Positions 38,245 through 56,915 of a DNA stretch of 64,000 nucleotides are shown here, piece by piece. A model generated the notes under the pieces. That model was not told the DNA's origin. It searched no databases and was given only the letters and a program-made list of their open reading frames with translations. Origin of the DNA: Toxoplasma gondii ME49 (taxonomy: Eukaryota > Apicomplexa > Conoidasida > Eucoccidiorida > Sarcocystidae); NCBI RefSeq assembly GCF_000006565.2, contig NC_031479.1, forward strand, positions 5,888,885 through 5,952,884, given 5' to 3'. How positions within the stretch are numbered: the stretch's first letter is position 1; each line of letters opens with the position of its first letter. A program made the position numbers and the translations under genes.

Positions 38245-41200
38245 ATGTCGAGACCGTCGCCTCGGCCTCCGGAAGCTGCTTCGCGCCTCGGCGCGCTGCC
38301 GACGTCGAAGCGCGTCTCTCTCCCCTCAGTCCTTCTCGTCGAGGCAGACGCTCTCGTCCTCGACTGGGGAAGTTTGCTGCAGTGCCTCCTCCAGGGTCTG
38401 CTCGGCAGGAAGCTTCTTGCCGAGGAGACTTCGCAGCTTCTCGTCCCCGGCTCTTCTCTGCTCCAGGTTGGCGCGCGCATCGTCGCCGAGGCTTCCAGTC
38501 CGAGACTCTTCTCTGCCGCCGAAGCCGCCAAGTCGCCGCTTTGCGAGGCCGCACTGGGCGTCTCTGTCCAGACCCTCTGTGGACGCGTTCTCGACTCGGT
38601 CTCGACCACGAAGGTTCTGCCAGTTGCCTCTCCGAGCAGTGACGAGCGTTCGCCTTCTGCTCCTGGACGTTCGCTGCCAACAAGTGAGGAAACGTCTTCG
38701 CAGCCGTTCCTGCAACGCGTCCTGCACGCCCTCAAAACGACGGTCAAACCTCACATCGGGGCGTACCGTTTTCTGCGGGTGCTCTTCCTGCATGTCTGCG
38801 GAGACCCCCGGGGACGCGCTCGAGCGCAGCTTCCGCCTCTGGCTGGCGCGGCCGTCAACCGCCGAGCCTCGGAGGACGACGGCGACGAAGACTCTCCTCG
38901 TCCTGTCCATGTCGTGCTCTGCACAAGCAACGCGGAGCTGTGGGAGGACCATTTGGCGATGCTAAGGCGGCGCGGAGCCTCCCTGGTCGCAGAGCCGGCG
39001 GCAGACAGCCATGCGAGTGCTCGTCGCGACGGAGGCGAGCCTCGCGCGGCCTCCCGCTGCTCGTCGCCTCCCCAGCTGCGCATGCGGAGAGGACGTTCGC
39101 CGAGTTCAGAGCTGGACGGCCCCGGCGCAAGTTCTCAAACTCCTGAGGTGTTCACGCGCCTTGTGGACGCGGGCGCCGTCTCTCTCTTCGCTCTGCAACG
39201 AGGCGTCGACGCGCTCCGACTCTTCGTCGAGGAGCAAGCGCAGGCCACAGTCTGTGGCGACCGCGGCGCGAGAGAGGCTCGAGGTTTCGCGAAGCGCCGC
39301 GGGTCGCCAGGGGATGCGGAGACGGGAGAGACGTCGTCGAGGTCAGGGCGGACAACGAGGGGGAGGGAGGAAGGAAGAACAGATCCGCCGCTTCCCGGGG
39401 GACCCTGCGCCGGCAGCCGAGACGCGCGAGGAGGTGCAGCAGTCGCCGTCGCCGCAAAATCGAAGGCCTTCGCGCAGTTCGCCAGTGCAGCAGGTGCTGT
39501 CAACAAATATGTTATATATTTATGTATATGTATGTATATAAATATATATATATATATGTATATAAATATATATATATATGTATATAAATATATGTATGTA
39601 CAGGTATGTGCATGTATAAATGTCCTGGTGTAAATAAGTATGAGTGTGCCTTTGTTGATTTGCGCGCGCTCTTGAGTAGTGGGGAGGACGGCCGCGTCTG
39701 TTGGCCGCGTCTGTTGGCCGCGCTTCGGGGGTGCAGCGAAGCGTCGCGCAGAAAGGCTGCGGCGCGCGACAGTTGAGTCTGAGGGCGACCTTCTTCGGCG
39801 CCGTGCACTGCCTCCCGCGCTGATGAGTTGCGAGTTGCGAGTCGAGCGGCTGGAAAGAGTTGTCGACCGAGCCAAGACGAGAGGACGCCTTCCACGTCGC
39901 CTCGCCGCTCCCTTCCTGTGCTCGGGTGTGTACGTACAGGGTTCTCCCAGTCGGTGCCTCTTCTGCGGCGAACGCGGCTCCATCCGTCCGCTGCGACGCG
40001 CATGAGTGCATGCAGCGCCAGCGAGTTCTCCACAGCGGCGACGACGCCTCTGTCTGCTTCGGTCGAGACCGGCGATGTGAGTTCCCCCGAGAGACGGCGC
40101 CTCTCCGGTCTGAGCACACCGTCGTCACCCGCTGCGCGTGATGGGTCGTTGGAAGTCTGCGACGCGATCCACCAGGCGTCCAGCCGAGCGTCCACCCCCG
40201 CGGACTTCCGTCCTTGCTCGCGGTGCGGTGGCCGCGCAGCCGAGGACTGCGACCCGGTTGAGTTCGAAGACATGCAGGCATCTTCGCGTTCTCTCGCGCT
40301 CTGCAGCGCATGTGACGAGGCGTTGGAAACTGCTCTTCTCGACAGCATCGACGACGTCGACTTGCTGCGACTCTTCCATCCTCATGCATGGAGCCGACCT
40401 GTGCATGCGCAAGTGGAACATCCGAGTTCCCTCGTCTCCACCTCCTGCACCTACAGTCCCGTCGCCCCGACCCCCATATCTGAGAAATGCCTTCCACACT
40501 CTTCTTCGTGTTCTTCTTCGTCTTGTTCTTCTTCTTTTTCTTCTTCGACTTGTTCTTGTTCGTCTTGTTCTTCTTCTGTCGCAACCATCCCCGCGAGCGA
40601 CATGCGACTGCTTCGGAGCGGTCTTCTGCAGCCTCCGGTCTATCCAGCGAAAGTTTCGCCGCTTGGCTTCGCCCGTCCAGTGCCTGCGACTGGCGTTTCC
40701 GCCGCGTCGCGCAGGTCGAGGTCCACGGGACGTCGGGACTCGAGGCCGGAAGTGGAGGCGGATGGAGACAGATGCTGGCAGGTGAGCTGCGCAGCCTGTC
40801 GCTGCCTTGCAGCCGAAGAAGAGGCTGCGCTTTTGGAGGCGCAGGACGGACGGGAGAGCGCCAGAGACGCCTTGCGAGAGGCGGGCGCAGACTGCAGAGA
40901 AAAGCCGAGCGAAGCTCCGACGACCCCCGCTGCATGCGCTTTTCAGGACGCTGTGGGGTCTTGGGAGGCCGCGGCGTCGGGCGTCGACGCTTGGGGCAAG
41001 TCTGTCGAGTTGATGTTTCCTGTGTTGGTCACGGGAACAGTTGTCAAGGGATTCGGACGAGGAAGTAAGATGCTTGGAATTCCGACAGCAAATGTTCGGC
41101 AAGCAGTGGGTCCTGTGGTCCTTCGGTGCGCCGAGGCCGAGGCGCGCTGGCGTCGGACTGCTCGAGAGCGGCTGACGCGCTCGCTGGACGGTTCTGGAAA

Positions 41201-43160
41201 AGAGACCGAGACCCGATCGCGCATGCAGGAAGCAGAACAGACAGAAGAGAAGGGAGGTGGAGAGCGAGAAGAAGGAGAGACCGGTTCGGAGAGAGAGAAC
41301 GAGGACTGGGTGAGGGAGGTGATACGAACGTCACACCCTGTAGCACTCTTCCCCGGTAAGGCTCTGCAGGTCGTTCGTCTTCGTGACATGGAGGCAGCGC
41401 CCACAGCCGGACAGACGTTCGAGGGAAGGAACGTCGAGGGAAGACAGAGTGACGCGCTGTCCTCTCCTTTTGCGTACGCGTGAGGTTTTTGTGTCTCGCC
41501 TTCCCTTCCAGAGGAAGTGTTGGAATCCCTCGAAGTCTCCTGTGTTTCACTCCACGCGTTTCTCTCTAGCTCAGAATGGGGTGGACTGTCGAGTTTCTCA
41601 CCTAGTGCTTTGTCTATCTCGTTTTTCGCGCATGCACATGTGGATATTTCCTTCTGCAGGCGTCTACTACGGATGGGCTACGCTCCACCCTTTGTCGCTG
41701 GCCAACGCGGGAGGCGAAACAGAGCAACATGAGATCGATCGCAACAACGCGAAGGTCGAGCGGAAGGTCGAAGTCTTCAAGACGGCGATGTCTGTGGGCT
41801 ACAATCCGTACTTTGGGAACACTTCGGTGACCATTGTAAGTTTCGCCTGCATGCGTTTCAAGGGATATCTTCAGTTTCTTCAAGTTCCGCCGCTCTTTGT
41901 GCATTCTAACTGCTCTACGTCCCTGCAGGCTTACACACCTTGCCGAACGTTGTGTTTTACCTGCACATGTTCACGAGCGATGCGAGACGTTACTCGCGCG
42001 ACTGGAGACGTTCGAGGGGCGCGTCGCCTGCAGAGTTCGGCGCGAAAATCAATTTCGTATGTGGATCCGTGGTTCTCGTTCTCGCTTCCCCTGATTTCCT
42101 TCGAATCGAAAAACGTCGCGATGACTCGACTCTATTTCTGCGGTTGTTGCAACATTCTGTGTCGTAGCGCATGAAAGCACTGGACTCAGAAAGGCCTTCC
42201 AAACTGTGAACGCGGGGAGTCCAAGTCGAGTCTTCTGTGCTCCCAAGGGAAAGGCTGTTTGGGGGGTCAGACATGTTTTCGAACTGCAGCGCTGAAAAAG
42301 GATGTCGCTTCTCGAAGGCGACGGAGCGCGTAACGTGTACTCGAGACCGTGAATTTGATGCATGTGTTGAAACGTTTAGGTGAGGTCTCCGAGTGAGACT
42401 CCCCTCGAGTTCGTCTGAAAATGTGACAAGCGACACCGGTGTGCTTTCTCGAGCTACGTGGGGTGGCTGCTCTTCATTCCACAGTGTTTTTTGCTTGCAA
42501 CTTTCGGTTTCTTTAGAAGTCCCAAGTGCCTGTGGTTCTCGAAACAGAGTTGTTCGTTCTTCTTGTAGGCATTTTCCACGCCTCTCTGGCGTCTTGTTTT
42601 CAGGAGCCTTACATCTACCACGAGTTTGACGAAGACTTTGTTGGGAGCCCGATCACGGTCTTGGTCACAGGTTTCCTCCGCAGCGAGGCTGCGTTTTCGT
42701 CCTTCGGTGAGCGCAGTGGAAGAGATGAGGCGAGTCAGGTAGCTCTGTGAAAGTCCTTTTTCACTTCTCCACTCGACTTGCGTCCAGGTGTTGAGCAGGC
42801 GATCCCTCTCCTCACTTGAGACCGTTTTTCAGCGGACGCCAGTTCCGCGTCAGGCTGCAGCTGTGCGGGTCCGAAGCTGCGGCGAGACAGTCCGGTGTCT
42901 CCAGCACTGCAGCCCTCACACAGAAATTCTTCTGTCTGCAAGGAGACACCACGCTGTGAAGCCGCTCCCGAGTTTACAGCGCAGCAAGGCCTGGAGCGTT
43001 CGTGTCGCTTCTTTCTGCAGGTCACTTGATTCAGGCGATTCAGAACGACTGCGAAGTCTGTCGAACTGCCTTGGATCACCCGAGTTTCCTTTCCTCGAAA
43101 CGCCTGCTCGAGGTGCTGTGTCAACACAATGACGACCCGCCACACACTTCGAGTCTCTGA
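38245..43160 (+). CDS. Riboflavin kinase fused to a diverged HAD phosphatase-like domain
   Basis: Five exons (38245-39493, 39940-41355, 41660-41835, 42604-42706, 43021-43160) give about 1027 aa. The C-terminal domain, from about residue 775, is riboflavin kinase, which makes FMN from riboflavin and ATP: KGFGRGSKMLGIPTAN (786-801), GVYYGWA, MSVGYNPYFGN, YIYHEFDEDFVG and VLVTGFLRSEAAF. All are family motifs. The N-terminal part follows the HAD domain of the plant FMN hydrolase/riboflavin kinase: SVLLVEADALVLDW (28-41, motif I region), KPHIGAYRFLR, VVLCTSN (223-229, motif II) and PVEFEDMQ (522-529, motif IV region). Motif I normally reads D-x-D-G-T; here it is EADAL, so the nucleophile Asp is Glu. 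Ser/Cys-rich and charged inserts swell the HAD part and one kinase loop. The start is the first Met before motif I; an N-terminal extension through the preceding acceptor at about 38013 is possible. The GTGCTG donor of exon 1 is weak, but its phase fits. Confidence 0.8.
39515..39620. repeat. TATA/TATG microsatellite
   Basis: TATGTATA and pure TA runs lie in the first intron of the riboflavin kinase gene, starting about 20 bases after the donor. Confidence 0.8.
39924..39939. repeat. Partial dispersed palindrome at a splice acceptor
   Basis: GGTGTGTACGTACAGG, a degenerate member of the palindromic word, supplies the AG of the predicted acceptor for exon 2 of the riboflavin kinase gene. Confidence 0.5.
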
Positions 43161-45745
43161 ACGGAGGCGTCGCGCGATGTCTCTCGGTGTAACTTCCAGA
43201 GTACGGAAGCGAGACACAAGAGAGTCGCCGGCGCGTCTTGGTGTCACAAGGCGCTTCGAAACGTCCAGGTTCCGGAACAACGCCTTCCAGGAGGTTCTGC
43301 CCTTCTCGACACTCACTACTAGACACGAAGAGAAAAACTGCTTTCTCTGAGGAATGGAAAGTTGTTTCCACACGCAAACCTGTTCGGTGAATTCTAAACC
43401 GCAACGCTTCTCGCTACGCGAGTAGCAGGCGCTGAGCAGTCCTCTCGAGCGTCTCTACAGAAAAAAGCTGTTTCGACTTGTCAACTTTCCCCGCGTTGCG
43501 CTGAAGGACGGAACACCTTCCGTTCCTCAGCCAGACCGATGATTCTAGTGCGCGGGTCTGTTGCGTGAACTCCGGTTTCGGAGCCTGCGTCTGGCCCGCC
43601 GAGGCCGGGTCGAGGGAGTTAAACGCAGAACGCGTTTGCGAAAAAGTTCACTGCACACGTCGACACACAGACGAGCCACGCACCCTCAGTCCGCTAGAGC
43701 TTTTTCACTTCCCACATCACATGCGCAGACGTCGTTTGCACAAAAAAGTTGACGCCGCCCTCTCACAACCCCACAACACTCCGAGCGCGGTCCCCGCTAG
43801 CTCTTGGCGTTCTTCTCGAGTCTCCCTCTGGAGGGAAGCCTTCATGACACGCAGCTGCTTTGCGAGAGCACAACTAGTAGAGGCCGAACGCGCGAGGAAA
43901 GGCGCTAGGCGTTCGGACGAAACACAGTCCAACAACTCCTTTTCCCAGGAGAAGACACGCGGCAATCTGGAGCTCTTCTCGGCACAGCGCTGTGAGGCTC
44001 GATGCCGCGCACAGCGTATATAACTTGCGAGCTCGGCACTCGCAAACTGCAGAACCGCAAAAAGAACAGGGTGGCTCTTTTGCAGGAAAGAAACTGGACG
44101 GTACAAGAGACGAGAGTGCGTGAACAACCCTGCTGAGGGACGAGTGGAGTCTCGTGACAGCCAGTCCGAAGTTTCCAGGCTCGCGACGCACTACATGGGC
44201 CTGGTTTCAGCGCGAGTGCCAGACGTTTCTTCTCTCTGTGTCGCATGCTCGCCTTAGTGAGTGAAACAGATGCGTTTCAAAAGAAGCAAAGCTGCATGTT
44301 TGAGCTTCCCCTCTGTCCAATAATATAGCGAGCTCGTGTCTCTTATGATGCGCTGGGTCCACATGGGAGAGAAAGTTGTTCTCGTCTGCTGCTCGTATGC
44401 CGAAGCACCTCGGCACACACAAACCGATGAACACCCCTGCACTACACACTCGGAAACGGCAAAGGATCTCGACGCGGCTCTGCAGTCTTGGTCCGCGAGT
44501 CATCAGCGCAGTCGCTGTGTGCAGGGGGTTGCGTCAGTTCCCTCGATGCGACGAGACCAGACGAGATCGACCAGGCCTCTGTCCCCCGGCAGGCGGTGCG
44601 AAAGAAGACGCCGTCCGAAGAACTCCGTTGGCTCCACCTCTCCGTTTTCCGCGGGGCACTGGACGCCCACCCAGGTCGAAGGTGATCGCCGCTTGAAGAA
44701 GAAAGTCAAGAAGAGAAAAAGAAAGATCCCACCAGGTCGGCGAAAGTCTTCACACAACACCTGGGCTTGCCGCCGCGCCACACCATGCATTGCTCTGCCC
44801 GCACACAGCGCGCGTGTGTCTGTTTCCACGCTTTCTGGCGCTTTTTCCAACACCGAAAAACGAACTCCGGACGGCCAACGAAGACGCTGAAGATCTGCAT
44901 GAGAGGCCCAGGTTGCGCCAGGCCGCAATTCGACGTTCGCCGGAAACGGCTGGGTTCGTGCGACGCTCGTCGCCACAGCGGCTGAGAGAAGTAGAGGCTT
45001 CAGTTCGTGACGAGAACCTTCCTCTGGAGGAGGAAAAACGCGATCGAGCGAACGCGCCAAACGGACGGTCGACCAGGTCCGCAACAGCCAATCAACACTC
45101 GTAAACGCGCGAGCCATGGAACCTGAAGCAGCGGATACACACGACAAGGAGACAACGAAGTTCACGTCGACAGCACTTTCGTCTCGCGTCACTGCCCGAC
45201 CAAAAAGCGACCTGCGGACTCTATCACTTCTCACTTGTCTCCAGCTTCCTCAAATCTTCTCCTCCTCTCTCCCTCCACTTGAAAGGAGCTGACAACAGGG
45301 TCTGCTGCTTTTCGGTGTCTCTACAGCCGAACTTGCGCCCGAACAGAAAAGGCAACAGAGACCGACTACAGCGCCTGGGACAGTCCTGAATGAAACCCCG
45401 AGCTCTCCGAGGAGACACACCGACACCGTCGTTCTCGCCGTTTCTGCATTTCTGGCATCTAGGGTACTACTCGCTAGAACTCGTCGAACTCGACGCCCCG
45501 AGAGACGACCCAGTCGCGCTTTGCTTTTCTTGCCCACGTCTACACTGTTAGCGAACAAACGGCTTTCCCGACATCTAAAACACCTGCGTTCCGTTCAGAC
45601 GCAGCACCCCTCTTGACTCCACGCTCGGGTGTACAGACACCCGATTTTTTGCCGACGGACTGACGAGAGAGTCGCTGTGTGAACGCCAGGGTGTGCGACT
45701 CTCCATTCTCAGGAATCCTCGCGGGACAAGAAGAGCTTCTTTGAC
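43161..45745. other. Convergent intergenic region, possible small gene
   Basis: This lies between the stops of riboflavin kinase (plus) and MCM3 (minus). It carries GGTGTACAGACACC at 45628-45641. High-GC frames are open on both strands at 44340-45230. The plus frames at 44490-44685 and 44790-45104 look protein-like, with helical charged segments, but no start, splice pair or known domain fixes a gene. I leave it unannotated. Confidence 0.35.
45628..45641. repeat. Dispersed palindrome GGTGTACAGACACC
   Basis: A copy with one central mismatch, flanked by CG on the left and CG on the right, about 100 bases past the MCM3 stop codon. Confidence 0.7.
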
Positions 45746-54322
<8,577 letters not shown>

Positions 54323-56363
54323 TTTCGTGTTTTTTGTCGAGCAAAAAGCCACAGGAAATGCCCGTCGAGCGAGGCGAGGGAGGGGCCAGGGTTTCGAGAA
54401 GGGTACGCCCGAAAGCGAGGAGACGCGCGGCGTGGTCGACGAGCAATTCAGGACTGTACGCAGGAGGGAGACTCGGCGTCGGCAAGCGTGCACACTTTTC
54501 AGTCGGGGGTTCAAGAAATAGCGCGAGTGACGGGAAACGCATACATTTCGGCGGGAGAAGCTGGAACGCAAACGGGCGGAATCCTGCAGAGTTTCGCCGC
54601 AAATTTCGGTACTCAGGTTCGGGGGTGAGAAGACTTGCACACTCACTGGGCAGCGCGGCGCGACTAGTTGATACCGGCAAGTTGAGCAACTGTGGCTTCC
54701 GCCAAGGAGGCGAACCTGGAGTCTAAGGTGGAGAAGAAAGAATTTCAATGTTTCAAAGACAATGGAGTCGAGTACCGAAACACGGGAACGCCGGCGGACA
54801 AGCAGGGAAGACACCGAAGACACGGGGTCGGGAAAGGGTGCGTCCGCCCAACGATTTTGTGGCGCGAAAATAACGGACGGATATGTGGAAACGGCAGGTC
54901 AACCCGCGTTTTTATGCTTCCGCAGAAAACGTTCTGAATCGGAGAGATAGGAATTTCGCTTGGAGTCCCCGGCGGGACTGGCAGAACTGCCCCGCCGCTA
55001 CAGCGACCAGGAACACACACGGGGAAGCAGAGGGCCCCTGGAAGTCTTGGCCGCAAGAGCAGTTGGGAAAAGCGAGTCTCTGCAACAGACTTGCTGAGCG
55101 TGAAGGAAACGGAAAGGTTCTAGATATTGACTCAGTCGGACGGTCACGGATCGAAGAAGAATCGGTGAACCTCCAGGGCTTTTCCCCCGATCGACTTGCG
55201 AATGCGGAGGGGGGGCTACAGGGGGGTGGTGGTTGGCAAAAGTACGCTTTTTGCGGACCCGCCAACTGGGGGAAAGCGCCGTTGGAGGGTCACTCAACGG
55301 ATGTCTGACCGGAAAAGTCCCAACTGAAAGCGATTTCTGTCCAGTTTCTCGGGTGTACAAACACCGGGAAGTGAGCTAGAGACTGAGTGCAAATCGGCGC
55401 AGTGTTTCGCGTCAGCGTGGCGTTCACACGCGCAGTTCGCAAGTGTCGATTTCCGTAAGTCAGTTTCCCAGTGTATTGCCTCCCACCCTCATCTGCGTGC
55501 ATGTGGTGGCAGTCAAGTGATCGGTGCACACTCAAGTCGGCAAACAAAAGCGGCGGAACTGCGGCGGTTTGTCAATCGGCGGTAGCAGCCGCGTAAACTG
55601 GCTGCTCTCTGCTCCCAGTTCCGCTGAATGGAAGAGCGCTCTTGAGGATGGAAGTCAGCTTCAGGTATCCTACCCGATATGTACCGGAACGACACAACTC
55701 GCGTCAGGCCCTGACGATTCTTCTATGCTACACCGCGAACCCTGGAACCCCTTCCGGTTTTTGCTTCGCCTACAGCGCAGCTTCTGCATCACTCATCTGG
55801 CTGTTAAATCTCAAAGTACGGATCGGTCAAAGATTAACTGCCATCAACCCTAAGTCTCGACTCGAAAAAGTTTCCACGAGGGAGTTAAGCGAGGAAGTAA
55901 CACCGCCACCGGGATGCGACACGGACGTCGACGGCATCGAGCGTCTCCCGCCAACAAACAATCCGGGAAAAGGCGGGCAGCGACGGTGACTGCATTCCTC
56001 ATTACTAAACCTCTCAGCACTCCACAGGAGGCACTGTAGGTGCAGAAATAACTGGGAAGAGAAGGGTTTACAGTAGCATTCAGGGTCACAAGCAATGTGA
56101 GCATTTTATTGCACGAGCATGCGCGTTATGTGAGCACGTAGACAGCGTCAGTCAGAGACGCGAGATGGAGATCCCGGAGTAGCACATATGCTGGCGGTTC
56201 TTTTCTTCGGTGGTTGTTTCATAGTTACGAATTGACGTTATCTCCCCGGGCAAGTGTCTGTCCTTTATCTTCTTGAGGGGCTGGTTTCTTTCGGTCGCTG
56301 CCTCTGTTGTGGTGCCTCTGATCCAGCTGCAGTGTGACGGACATTTTCTTCAGTTTTTCGACT
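54323..56363. promoter_or_regulatory. Divergent upstream region of MCM3 and the 56.4-kb secreted protein
   Basis: No supported coding exon. It contains a GAGACG core at about 54418-54424 near the MCM3 start, the palindrome GGTGTACAAACACC at 55352-55365, and AGAGACG at 56154-56160, about 200 bases upstream of the secreted-protein start. A hydrophobic open frame at 55642-55989 is not assigned. Confidence 0.45.
55352..55365. repeat. Dispersed palindrome GGTGTACAAACACC
   Basis: A copy of the 14-bp word with a relaxed centre, in the divergent region upstream of MCM3. Confidence 0.65.
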
Positions 56364-56915
56364 ATGGGTGGCAACGGCAGAACTCACGTGTCGTCGGTGT
56401 CGCTCTTTCTTGTCCTAGTGGCCACTGTTGCTCTGTCAGAAATAGCTGAACATGTCGCTGGAAGTCAAACCAGTGACAGCAGCGCCGAGGTGGCCGGGCA
56501 CGAGAAGACGGGGGAAACAGATGCAGAGGAAAGAGAGGAGATGGACGCCAAGTTACCTGGCCCTGTGGAAGTCCCTCCCCTTTACGGGAGTTTTAAATTT
56601 CTCAACAGCTGGTTGCTGAGCTTGTTCCTCGTGTCTTTCCCTCCGACGCGTTTACTCTTCCTGGGCACCCGGCCCCTGGCGTATGAAAACGACTTGAATG
56701 ACCGAGAGTCTGCTCGCGACGAGGAGTATGTAAATGAGAAGTTTCTAGAGTGGCACTCTTCCCATAAAAGGGCACGAGCCAGACGAGAGGGGCTGCAGAA
56801 ACTTATCGCCGACGCGAACAAGGCTGCAGAACGGAGCACGTCTTCAACCTCGCGAGGCGGAATCCGTGGTGATCAAGCACACAGGGGTCTCTCTGCTCGG
56901 GTCAACGACGGCTGA
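56364..56915 (+). CDS. Secreted protein with one internal membrane span, dense-granule-like
   Basis: A 183-residue single-exon frame starting at the first ATG (codons upstream in frame lack ATG). Residues about 10-27 are a signal-peptide core (SSVSLFLVLVATVALS), with cleavage plausible before residues 35-40. An acidic, Ser/Glu-rich stretch follows (residues 37-70), then one hydrophobic span around residues 80-102 (LNSWLLSLFLVSFPPTRLLF), then a charged helical tail (KFLEWHSSHKRARARREG) rich in Arg/Lys. This plan is common among dense-granule and vacuolar proteins of T. gondii. An AGAGACG box about 200 bases upstream, a motif defined in GRA gene promoters, is consistent with that. I do not recognise the specific protein; secretion and location are inference. 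Confidence 0.6.
   Translation: MGGNGRTHVSSVSLFLVLVATVALSEIAEHVAGSQTSDSSAEVAGHEKTGETDAEEREEMDAKLPGPVEVPPLYGSFKFLNSWLLSLFLVSFPPTRLLFLGTRPLAYENDLNDRESARDEEYVNEKFLEWHSSHKRARARREGLQKLIADANKAAERSTSSTSRGGIRGDQAHRGLSARVNDG

Noticed and set aside
37292..38965. 557-codon plus frame in the riboflavin kinase region
   Set aside because: It runs through a pyrimidine-tract intron in a frame different from the one encoding the HAD and kinase motifs.
44503..45234. 243-codon minus frame
   Set aside because: No domain, and it overlaps equally open plus frames; not enough to call a gene.
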